From NCBI GenBank assembly GCA_964350605.1, contig CAYGKP010000076.1:1-10790 (forward strand): DNA of 10,790 nucleotides. The letters are read 5' to 3'. Positions 1 through 5,852 of the stretch are shown piece by piece. Source of the DNA: CAYGKP01 sp964350605. Lineage in GTDB: Bacteria; Bacteroidota; Bacteroidia; Cytophagales; JAAEPT01. Both the position numbers and the translations under genes were made by a program. Within the stretch, counting starts at the first letter, position 1. Each line of letters starts with the position of its first letter. The notes beneath the pieces were generated by a model that was not told the origin of the DNA, ran no database searches, and was given only the letters and a program-made list of their open reading frames with translations.

Positions 1-15
1 CAAGAGGCCTCCAAT

Positions 16-450
16 CTACTTCGTGCGGTCCGTGTGATCAAATTGCACAATCCGGCCCAGGTAATCGCCCAGACCGTGTGGCGTAACCAAGCCCAACGCC
101 AATCCGGACAACACCCCGCGATACGCCTGCCAGTAGCCAAGGGTCACGATCGGGCGGGCCAACAACTGCCACTTGCGGGCTTCCAACGCCCAGTTCGCAA
201 ACGAAAGTGCTACGAGTCCTACCAATGCAGCCCACATTCCCTTTTGGGCCAAGAGTGCCTTGGCTTTGCCCATCAGGCGTTCCCCGAAGCGTTCCTCGTC
301 GCGGAGCAGCCAGACCAACCCACCCAACACCAGGGCAATCAGGAAGAGGCGCAGCAGGAGACGAAGGACGCGTTGAGGAGGGAAAGACACGGGCGGAACG
401 GGCGATGCGCTATCTTGTGCATCCGGCGCAGCCGGTAAAGGTAAGGCCAT
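16..450 (-). pseudogene. N-terminal part of a lysylphosphatidylglycerol-synthase TM-family membrane protein, stopped early
   Basis: The frame encodes 144 residues. A polar, Pro/Ala-rich N-terminus is followed by a membrane segment (about residues 28-50, VLRLLLRLFLIALVLGG) and a second (about 68-90). The stretch FANWALEARKWQLLARP, then SGLALGLVTPHGLGDYLGR, matches the start of the family-defining region (PF03706-like flippase/synthase TM domain). Family members have roughly 300 or more residues and several further helices, so this product is less than half size. It stops at TAG (16-18) inside the conserved region. The five codons left after the stop read IGGLL in the same frame, which looks like continued homology. 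I chose the ATG at 448-450 over the GTG at 496-498, because the longer form would run into the conserved start of ruvC; a G-rich tract precedes the ATG. It could be a nonsense pseudogene, a sequence error or a genuinely short protein. The family assignment is fairly sure, the pseudogene status is inference. Confidence 0.6.
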
Positions 451-475
451 TTCACCCCCCCGCGACCAAATCCTC

Positions 476-1012
476 TTGGGCATCGACCCCGGCACCATTG
501 TGATGGGCTATGGCGTGGTGCGCGTCAAGGGCTCGCAGTTGAAGGCAATTCAATACGGCGTGCTCAAGCTGGGGAAGTACGACGACCCTTATGTCAAGCT
601 GCGCAAGATCTTCGAGAAGATCGGCGGATTGATCGAGGAGTTCGGCCCCGACTTTGTTGCGCTAGAAGCACCGATCTATGGCAAGAACGTCCAGTCGATG
701 CTGAAGCTCGGCCGGGCGCAAGGTGTAGCAATGGCCGCAGCCCTATCGAAGGACATCCCCGTGGCGGAGTACCTGCCCAAAGTGGTCAAGCGCGCGGTGA
801 CCGGGAACGGCAACGCCTCGAAAGAACAAGTGGCGGGAATGCTCTCGAAGCTCCTCTCCCTTCCCCCGGAAGACAATCTATTGTTGGATGCGACCGATGC
901 GCTGGCTGTGGCCTTGTGCCATCACTTCCAGGCCGATGCGCCCAAAGGGACGGGCAGCAAAGGCGGTTGGTCGAGCTTCCTGAAGGAGAACCCCGGGCGG
1001 CAGAAGGGTTAG
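476..1012 (+). CDS. ruvC: RuvC, Holliday-junction resolvase
   Basis: RuvC is the endonuclease that cuts four-way DNA junctions together with the RuvAB branch-migration motor, in recombination and repair. The four acidic catalytic residues are all present: Asp4 in GIDPGT, Glu64 in ALEAPIYGKN, and Asp138 and Asp141 in LLDATDALAVALCHH. The middle segment KNVQSMLKLGRAQGVAMAAA and the TGNGNASKEQV motif are typical of Bacteroidota RuvC. The end, WSSFLKENPGR, also fits. The start is unresolved. TTG at 476 is the only standard start codon in frame, but it trims the first beta strand. The preceding codons read RDQIL, which fits the family, so translation may begin upstream, for example at ATT 449-451. 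No ATG or GTG exists in frame back to the TGA at 374-376. It is divergent from the gene at 16-450 and convergent with the channel gene. Function is near certain, the 5' end is not. Confidence 0.95.
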   Translation: MGIDPGTIVMGYGVVRVKGSQLKAIQYGVLKLGKYDDPYVKLRKIFEKIGGLIEEFGPDFVALEAPIYGKNVQSMLKLGRAQGVAMAAALSKDIPVAEYLPKVVKRAVTGNGNASKEQVAGMLSKLLSLPPEDNLLLDATDALAVALCHHFQADAPKGTGSKGGWSSFLKENPGRQKG

Positions 1013-1827
1013 TTCGCCGACACTTGGTGCAAGTGCACATCCCGCTGCGGGAAGGGAATTTCGATACCCTCCGCGTCGAAGCGCTTCTTGACTTCCTCCA
1101 TCACCGCGAAGTAGATGTTCCAATAGTCCTCGCGCTTGGCCCAGGCGCGCATCACCAAGTTGATCGAGCTGTCGGCCATCTCTTTAAGACCAATGAACGG
1201 CTCGGCAGGTTCGGAAAGAATGCGGCCATCCTTCTCCAAAATGTCGCGGATGATGGCGCGGGCTTTGTCGATGTCATCGCCATATCCAATGCCGAAGGTG
1301 ATGTCGACGCGGCGCAAATCCTCGGCCGTATAGTTCTTCACCGCACCGGTAGAGACAGGTCCGTTCGGCAGAATTATGCGGATGTTGTCGGGCGTGGTAA
1401 GGATAGTGTGGAAGATCTGGATCTCCTTGACCGAGCCGCTGTGGCCCGCTGCCTCGATGTAGTCACCGACCTTGAAAGGTTTAAGAATCAAAATCACTAC
1501 ACCCCCGGCGAAATTTTGCAAGGTGCCCGACAACGCGAGTCCAACTGCCAATCCCGCGGCACCCAAAATGGCCACAAACGAAGTGACCGCCACACCTACC
1601 ATGGAAAGCACCGAGACGACGAGCATCGCCTTGAGCCCTACGTTCAGTAGGCTGCGGAAAAACGGCTGCAACGACGGATCGACGTTGCGTTTCTTCATCA
1701 AACGGGACACCGCACGGGTAATGATGCGAATGATCCAGAGCCCGACAACGAGGGTGACGATGGCGAGAATCAGGTCCGGGCCGTGCGTTTTGGCTAGGCC
1801 GATCAGGTAGTCAAGAAATTCTTGCAT
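1009..1827 (-). CDS. small-conductance mechanosensitive channel, MscS family
   Basis: The product has 272 residues, close to the 286 of E. coli MscS. It should form an inner-membrane heptamer that opens under membrane tension and releases solutes on osmotic downshock. Three hydrophobic helices are visible at about 18-40, 60-82 and 85-116. The third is the Gly/Ala-rich pore helix (ILGAAGLAVGLALSGTLQNFAGG). The soluble beta domain follows, with KPFKVGDYIE, GSVKEIQIFHT and ILPNGPV. An alpha/beta vestibule ends in EIPFPQRDVHLHQ, which matches the usual C-terminal strand before the lower barrel. The start is ATG at 1825-1827; I see no strong ribosome binding site. The stop TAA (1009-1011) overlaps the ruvC TAG on the other strand. 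The HIT gene lies 80 bp upstream on the same strand with no terminator between, so readthrough from greA-HIT is possible. Confidence 0.93.
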   Translation of the reverse strand: MQEFLDYLIGLAKTHGPDLILAIVTLVVGLWIIRIITRAVSRLMKKRNVDPSLQPFFRSLLNVGLKAMLVVSVLSMVGVAVTSFVAILGAAGLAVGLALSGTLQNFAGGVVILILKPFKVGDYIEAAGHSGSVKEIQIFHTILTTPDNIRIILPNGPVSTGAVKNYTAEDLRRVDITFGIGYGDDIDKARAIIRDILEKDGRILSEPAEPFIGLKEMADSSINLVMRAWAKREDYWNIYFAVMEEVKKRFDAEGIEIPFPQRDVHLHQVSAN

Positions 1828-1907
1828 CCGGTTGGGTGGGTTAGGATGTGGGGTGGTCGGTTGAGTGTATCCAACTCACAGACCTGGGGGCTGGTTCAGT
1901 TGCCCCG

Positions 1908-2309
1908 CTACTTCTCTTCGAAGTTCGAAGCAATCTGGGCAGCCAACTCGTCCATTCGATCGGCGGGAAAGGTCAGCTTTGGCTTCTCGAAGCTGATGTC
2001 CGCCATCTTGGTGAGGGGCACCAGGTGGATGTGTGCATGTGGCACTTCCAGGCCAATGACACAGACACCGACCCGCAAGCACGTGACCGATTTCTCCAGG
2101 GCCTTGGCGACCTGCCTCGTAAAGGCTTGAAGCGCGAGGTAGTCCGCCTCGGGCAAGTTAAAGAGATAGTCAACCTCCTTCTTGGGGACGCAGAGGACAT
2201 GGCCCCAGGCCACCGGATTGATGTCCAGAAATGCGAGGTGCTCGTCGGTTTCGGCGACTTTGTAGGCGGGCAATTCGCCCGATATGATGCGTGTGAAAAT
2301 CGTGGGCAT
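1908..2309 (-). CDS. HIT-family nucleotide-binding protein
   Basis: The product has 133 residues and belongs to the histidine-triad superfamily, small dimeric nucleotide hydrolases or transferases in the cytosol. The HxHxH triad is HAHIHLV at residues 91-97, and the middle histidine (93) should be the nucleophile. The N-terminal signature is IFTRIISGELPAYKV, and FLDINPVAWGHVLCVPKK gives the purine-binding half. The segment VGVCVIGLEVPHAHIHLVPL is the type found, from memory, next to greA in Bacteroidota. I chose the ATG at 2307-2309 because MPTIFTRI begins exactly at the usual family start; an in-frame extension to 2339 would overlap greA. The start lies 4 bases after the greA stop, so the two are almost surely co-transcribed. 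The physiological substrate cannot be told from sequence; an adenosine phosphoramidase-like activity is a family-level guess. Confidence 0.93.
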   Translation of the reverse strand: MPTIFTRIISGELPAYKVAETDEHLAFLDINPVAWGHVLCVPKKEVDYLFNLPEADYLALQAFTRQVAKALEKSVTCLRVGVCVIGLEVPHAHIHLVPLTKMADISFEKPKLTFPADRMDELAAQIASNFEEK

Positions 2310-2313
2310 CGGC

Positions 2314-2787
2314 CTAGCGGCTGATCTCCTTGATCTCAACGGCCATGGCCCCCGCAGGTGCTTGAATCTCGGCCTTTTCGCCGACCTTCTTACCCAGCAG
2401 CGCCTTCGAAATGGGCGACTTGACCGAGATCTTACCGGTTTTCATGTCGGCTTCTTCCTCGGGCACGATCATGTAGACCATGTCCTTCTTCATCTGGGGG
2501 ACAAAGATTTTCACCGTCGAGAGGATCGCCACCTTCGAAGGATCGATGTTCGCCTCGTCAATCAGGCGGGCATTGGCCACCTTGTTCTCCATTTCGGAGA
2601 TCTTCATTTCCATGAGGCCTTGGGCCTCCTTGGCCGCGTCGTACTCGGCGTTCTCCGACAAGTCACCTTTGTCGCGTGCCTCGGAGATTTGGCGTGCCAT
2701 ATCGGCACGCCCTTCGACGCGCAGTTTTTGCAACTCCGCCTTCAAGCGGTCAAGCCCCTCTTGGGTGTAATAATTCACTTCGGCCAT
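2314..2787 (-). CDS. greA: GreA, transcript-cleavage elongation factor
   Basis: GreA enters the secondary channel of RNA polymerase and triggers cleavage of backtracked RNA so that stalled complexes restart. The protein has 157 residues, the normal size. The N-terminal coiled coil runs over about residues 8-75. At its tip is ARDKGDLSENAEYDAAKE, carrying the acidic pair Asp42 and Glu45 that assists Mg2+ binding in the polymerase active site. The C-terminal FKBP-like domain contains SPISKALLGKKVGEKAEIQAP. I chose the ATG at 2785-2787 (MAEVNYYTQEGLDRLK); the longer frame to 2862 would translate the terminator hairpin and is not credible. The gene is first of a greA-HIT unit. A strong terminator lies 36 bp upstream, and a promoter-like box lies beyond that terminator. 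Confidence 0.97.
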   Translation of the reverse strand: MAEVNYYTQEGLDRLKAELQKLRVEGRADMARQISEARDKGDLSENAEYDAAKEAQGLMEMKISEMENKVANARLIDEANIDPSKVAILSTVKIFVPQMKKDMVYMIVPEEEADMKTGKISVKSPISKALLGKKVGEKAEIQAPAGAMAVEIKEISR

Positions 2788-2822
2788 GTCACTGTTGGAA
2801 TGGTTGGCGTATGGGTATGCGG

Positions 2823-2852
2823 AAAAAAAAACGCCCCCCTCTTCGGAGGGGG
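2823..2852 (-). terminator. Rho-independent terminator of the T9SS repeat-protein gene
   Basis: The perfect 7-bp stem CCCCCTC (2835-2841) / GAGGGGG (2846-2852) closes a four-base loop. Read on the minus strand the loop is CGAA, and the hairpin is followed by nine U residues (A run at 2823-2831). It lies 63 bp after the stop of the repeat-protein gene and 36 bp before greA. The U tract exists only on the minus strand, so it should act for the minus-strand gene upstream. Confidence 0.9.
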
Positions 2853-2861
2853 CCGTTGACA

Positions 2862-2893
2862 CAAAGGTACAGAACGGGGATCAGATTCCCATT
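2862..2893 (-). promoter_or_regulatory. possible Bacteroidota promoter for greA-HIT
   Basis: The minus strand carries TACCTTTG at 2869-2862, an exact match to the Bacteroidota -7 box TAnnTTTG. With a 20-bp spacer, AATG lies at the -33 position (2893-2890), one base off TTTG. The start of transcription would fall near 2855-2858, so a greA mRNA from here would begin right at the terminator hairpin. The sequence match is clear; activity is inference. Confidence 0.4.
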
Positions 2894-2914
2894 TCAGCAC
2901 CCAAAACGGTGGGT

Positions 2915-4537
2915 TTAGGGTTTCACAACTCGCAACGTCGAGTGGCCCCTGGCCCCTTCAACTTGCAAGAGGTACAACCCCGCGGGCAGGTGTTCGGTTC
3001 GAAGTCCCTCGAAGCCCGAAGCCCGTGCCACCGGGGTGCCCAGTTGATCGTGAAGGGTCAGCACCGCGCCCTTATCGTCGACTGTCAGGTGGTCGGCAAA
3101 CGGGTTCGGTAAGGCTTGGTAGGGATTAACCTGGGAAGAGCCGCCGAAGAACGAAAGTCCCGTGACCACATCGCCCACTTCCTCGAGTACAAAGAGCTCG
3201 TCCCCATCAATGCCATTGCTAGCCGAAAGGTAGAGGTCACCCCCTGCGACAGTCAACGCCTGGCAGTTGCAGTTGCCCGACGTGTTGATCTGGCCCATCG
3301 CTGTAGTACCACCCGTGGTGCCATCCGAACGCCAAAGCTCATAGCCCGTCGAACCATCGTCGGCAACAAAATAGAGGTAGCTCCCCGCGACTACTGGCTC
3401 GGAATTCAGGTTGCTCAAGCCACTGGCGAGCCCTGGGTTCAAATCCAGGACGACTTGCGTGCCCGCTCCAGAACCATCAGTCTTCCATAGCTCATACCCC
3501 ATGCTCGGACTATCAGCAATGAAATAAACTTGGTTATTCAACACCCGGAATTCCACTGGTGACGAGCCATTTGTGCCCGCATAAATGTCCGCCACTCGCT
3601 GGGTGCCGGGCCCGGTTCCATCAGTCCGCCATAATTCATTACCCGTCGAGCCGTCGCTGGCCGAAAAGTAGAGGTAGCCAGCCATTTCTACCCGATCGCC
3701 TGTGACATCCGAAGCTACGCCACCAAGGTTGATGTCCTTGATCATCATAGTACCCACCGTCGAGCCGTCGCTGATCCACAACTCGCGGCCATTTGTGCCG
3801 TTGTCGGCGGTGAACACCAGCTTGCCGAGCTGCACCGCGAAATGGTTGGGTAAACTCCCAGAAAGGCCCGGACGAATATCCCTCACCAATACCGTCCCCA
3901 CCGCAGTGCCATTCGTCTTCCAAAGCTCATAGTTTGACCCGGAATTCTGGCTGGCCGCAAAGAAAATCGAGTCATTGTACGCAATCATCCCATACGCCGA
4001 TGAAGAGCTGATTCCCGGCCGCAGGTCCACCACCAGCTCAGTCACATCGGTTCCATTGGTCCGCCAAAGTTCGCGGCCCGAAAGCCCGTTGCTGGCCGTG
4101 AAGTAGAAATAGTCCTCCAACGTAGCACCGCCCGTCGGGTTGCTGCCAGTGGGGCCACCGAAAAGATCGGAAACCAGAACCGTGCCCGCTGTCGTGCCAT
4201 TGGACTTCCACAGCTCGAAACCATAGGCAGGGTGATTGGCAACGAAATACACTTCGCTGCCACGCGCACCCAAAAACTGTGGGCTGGAACCCGTGGAGCC
4301 CACGAAAATGTCTTTGACCAGGACTGTACCCGAAGCGGTTCCATCGGTCTTCCATAGCTCAAAGCCGTGCGTTCCGTCGTCGGCCGTAAATAACAACGAG
4401 TTGCCCAGCGGGTAGGAAAAGCTCGACATGCTGCTCCCCGAAGGGTTGATGTCCTTCAGTTGGTACGGTTGAGCGACCAGTTCGCCACCGAAACAAAAAA
4501 GCAGAAGTGCGCAGGCCCGTTTCAAAAGTGATCTCAT
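2915..4537 (-). CDS. secreted ELWxxDGT-repeat protein with T9SS sorting domain
   Basis: The product has 540 residues. A Sec signal peptide covers residues 1-23 (basic MRSLLKR, hydrophobic ALLLFCFGG, cleavage after VAQ). Eight ELWxxDGT-type motifs follow at residues 60, 108, 156, 204, 252, 301, 349 and 400, and a ninth degenerate ELF at 447; spacing is about 48. The C-terminus (about 477-540) is a type A T9SS sorting domain: NPF near its start, then LRTEHLPAGLYLLQVE and a final STLRVVKP. The protein should be exported, passed through the T9SS pore and released or attached at the surface. Its ligand is unknown. I chose the ATG at 4535-4537 because it begins the signal peptide and follows a purine-rich AGAGGGG; the frame continues open to 4885, but that stretch looks non-coding here. 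The start overlaps the stop of the small upstream gene (ATGA). A strong terminator follows. Confidence 0.92.
   Translation of the reverse strand: MRSLLKRACALLLFCFGGELVAQPYQLKDINPSGSSMSSFSYPLGNSLLFTADDGTHGFELWKTDGTASGTVLVKDIFVGSTGSSPQFLGARGSEVYFVANHPAYGFELWKSNGTTAGTVLVSDLFGGPTGSNPTGGATLEDYFYFTASNGLSGRELWRTNGTDVTELVVDLRPGISSSSAYGMIAYNDSIFFAASQNSGSNYELWKTNGTAVGTVLVRDIRPGLSGSLPNHFAVQLGKLVFTADNGTNGRELWISDGSTVGTMMIKDINLGGVASDVTGDRVEMAGYLYFSASDGSTGNELWRTDGTGPGTQRVADIYAGTNGSSPVEFRVLNNQVYFIADSPSMGYELWKTDGSGAGTQVVLDLNPGLASGLSNLNSEPVVAGSYLYFVADDGSTGYELWRSDGTTGGTTAMGQINTSGNCNCQALTVAGGDLYLSASNGIDGDELFVLEEVGDVVTGLSFFGGSSQVNPYQALPNPFADHLTVDDKGAVLTLHDQLGTPVARASGFEGLRTEHLPAGLYLLQVEGARGHSTLRVVKP
2918..3109 (-). 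other. type IX secretion C-terminal sorting domain (within the repeat protein)
   Basis: These are residues 477-540 of the protein at 2915-4537. The order is NPFADHLTV, a hydrophobic strand around AVLTLHDQLGTPV, then GLRTEHLPAGLYLLQVE and STLRVVKP at the very end. This is the layout of the Por secretion (type A) domain, which directs passage through the outer-membrane T9SS translocon. A complete T9SS is therefore expected elsewhere in the genome. Confidence 0.85.
3173..4360 (-). repeat. tandem 144-bp coding repeats (ELWxxDGT units)
   Basis: Eight consecutive units begin with ELW and have lengths of 48, 48, 48, 48, 49, 48, 51 and 47 residues. Each shows ELW[KR]xxGT, a GTxxVxDI/L strand, a Gly/Ser-rich loop, and a strand ending in F(T/S/V)A(D/S)xG(S/T)xG. 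The third unit departs most from the consensus (NGTDVTELVV). Copies have diverged at DNA level, though short blocks such as the one coding for WKTDG recur nearly unchanged near 3480 and 4345. Confidence 0.85.
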
Positions 4538-4728
4538 GGTTTTCCCCTCTCTTCTTGTTGTAGAGCGGTGAATTCCTTGACCTCTTTGGCACTGTCCGGC
4601 CGAGTGATCTGGCGATGTGTCAGTGCCTCCAACCGCTGGCGACCCGATTGGTCCATGCGGTAGCGACCGAGAGCCATCAGGCCAAGCAAAAAAATGATTT
4701 TGAGGGAGAGGAAAAACCACTGGGGCAT
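4534..4728 (-). CDS. small single-pass membrane protein, unknown
   Basis: I do not recognise this 64-residue protein. It begins MPQWFFLSLKIIFLLGLMAL, one hydrophobic helix at about residues 4-20. A basic stretch follows (GRYRMDQSGRQR), then a hydrophilic, probably helical tail rich in Glu, Lys and Gln. The positive-inside rule would put the tail in the cytoplasm. I chose the ATG at 4726-4728; a TTG three codons earlier is possible. Its TGA stop (4534-4536) overlaps the ATG of the secreted repeat protein as ATGA, and codon use resembles the neighbours, both favouring a real gene. Coupled translation suggests a shared role, perhaps helping export or anchoring the repeat protein, but this is inference. 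It could still be a chance frame inside the leader. Confidence 0.55.
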   Translation of the reverse strand: MPQWFFLSLKIIFLLGLMALGRYRMDQSGRQRLEALTHRQITRPDSAKEVKEFTALQQEERGKP

Positions 4729-5003
4729 GATGGACAAAGGCTGTACGCTCTTTGCTGCTTACGGGGGAAGGCCCAGAAGTGTTGCCTTGCTGTAAAGAGC
4801 TGGTCCAGGATGGGTTGTGTGGTAGGTGTTGGAACAGGTGCCCCCACACATGTCGATTAGATGGCCGCCGCAACGGCTCACTCATCCAAGTTCTTTGTGG
4901 TCAAACCACTGAGCTTTGCGCGAGAAATGGCAATTTTCAGCCTTGTAATCAGCAGCCCAGATTGTCACGGGTAAACAAGCTGGGCACCAATTAGACCAAA
5001 CAC
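4729..5003. other. divergent intergenic region
   Basis: This 275-bp region separates the small membrane protein gene (minus) from the binding-protein gene (plus) and should hold both promoters. I find no TAnnTTTG box on either strand. The only clear structure is a small perfect dyad, GTGGT-CAA-ACCAC at 4897-4909, which could be an operator half-site pair or chance. No RNA gene is apparent. Confidence 0.5.
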
Positions 5004-5852
5004 ATGCAAAAACTTCGGCTGGGCGGCGTGCCCGAGCACTTCAACTACCCCTGGAACCTTGCCATCGAGGGCAAGGAATTTACTTCGCTCGACCTCGAGT
5101 TGCACTGGAAATCGGTGCCAGAGGGGTCGGGAAAAATGGCGTCCAAACTGGCCGATGGGTCGCTGGATGCGGCCTTGATGTTGACCGAAGGAGCGGTGGC
5201 GGCCATTGCTGGCGGGTTGGAAGCGCGGATCATGGGGCTGTTTGTGGAAAGCCCACTTCGCTGGGGCATCCATGTTGGAGCGAAAAGCGTCATTCAATCT
5301 GTGAGTGACTTGCAGTCAAAGACGCTGGCGATCAGCCGTGAAGGATCGGGTTCGCACTTGATGAGTTATCTGCTAGCCGAACGCGAAGGTTGGCCGACCG
5401 GGGCCCTTTCCTTTCAGGCGGTAGGGGCCATCGACAAGTTGGTCGAAGCGGTGAATGAAGACCCGTCCGCCGCGTTTCTGTGGGAACGCACCATGACTCA
5501 ACCCTTAGTCGACGAAGGCCAACTGCGCCGGATCGGCGAGATTCCGACCCCCTGGCCATGCTTTGTTCTCGTTTTGCGTGAGGACTTGATGAACTCGCAC
5601 GGCACCGTGCTGAGAAAGGCCCTCCGCATCGCGCTCCGCCAGGCTAATGCCTTTCACCGCGACCCGAAAGCCGCCGAGATTCTTAGCGAGAAATATGGCC
5701 TGACACTCGCCGATGCAACGGCCTGGTTGGGCACAGTGAAGTGGCCAACGGAGCCGCCGGTGGATCCCTTTATGCTACAGGAAGTAGGCGAGACCCTGGT
5801 GCGTGTCGGGCGACTGGAAACGGCCCCCGACCCCGCCGATCTGATTGCCTAA
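5004..5852 (+). CDS. cytosolic substrate-binding-protein-fold protein, Ca3427/THI5-like
   Basis: The product has 282 residues and the type 2 periplasmic-binding-protein fold. The N-terminus KLRLGGVPEHFNYPWNLA, then GSGKMASKLADGSLDAALMLTEG, SPLRWGIHVG, ISREGSGSHLMSYLLA, FLWERTMTQPLVDEGQLRRIGE and TPWPCFVL match the family typified by Candida albicans Ca3427. That family is related to NMT1/THI5 pyrimidine-binding proteins. The mature fold starts at residue 3, so there is no signal peptide or lipobox, and no ABC permease or ATPase gene lies nearby. It therefore probably acts in the cytosol, binding an unknown small ligand or catalysing a THI5-like reaction; which is not known. The start is the ATG at 5004-5006, with no clear Shine-Dalgarno. 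The stop TAA (5850-5852) overlaps the TAG of the convergent dehydrogenase gene. Confidence 0.85.
   Translation: MQKLRLGGVPEHFNYPWNLAIEGKEFTSLDLELHWKSVPEGSGKMASKLADGSLDAALMLTEGAVAAIAGGLEARIMGLFVESPLRWGIHVGAKSVIQSVSDLQSKTLAISREGSGSHLMSYLLAEREGWPTGALSFQAVGAIDKLVEAVNEDPSAAFLWERTMTQPLVDEGQLRRIGEIPTPWPCFVLVLREDLMNSHGTVLRKALRIALRQANAFHRDPKAAEILSEKYGLTLADATAWLGTVKWPTEPPVDPFMLQEVGETLVRVGRLETAPDPADLIA

Noticed and set aside
916..1650. 244-residue frame antisense to the mechanosensitive channel gene
   Set aside because: The opposite strand encodes a complete MscS-family protein; this is a high-GC shadow. The similar long frames opposite greA (2284-2859) and the dehydrogenase (6131-6847) are rejected for the same reason.
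1862..1879. Inverted repeat TGAGT / ACTCA between the HIT and mscS-like genes
   Set aside because: Only a 5-bp stem with a 7-base loop and no U tract; too weak to call a terminator or operator.
3173..4360. Repeat array considered as CRISPR or a satellite
   Set aside because: The 144-bp period is in frame, the units are diverged and encode ELWxxDGT motifs, so it is a protein repeat.
4538..4885. N-terminal extension of the repeat-protein frame by 116 residues
   Set aside because: It places the signal peptide in the middle of the protein, has no family-like content and overlaps the small membrane gene. The open frame is chance.
4752..4994. Cys-rich 80-residue frame on the plus strand in the intergenic region
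   Set aside because: It has a TTG start, no ribosome site, no recognisable motif and an irregular composition. Its cysteines come from G-rich intergenic sequence; not supported as a gene.
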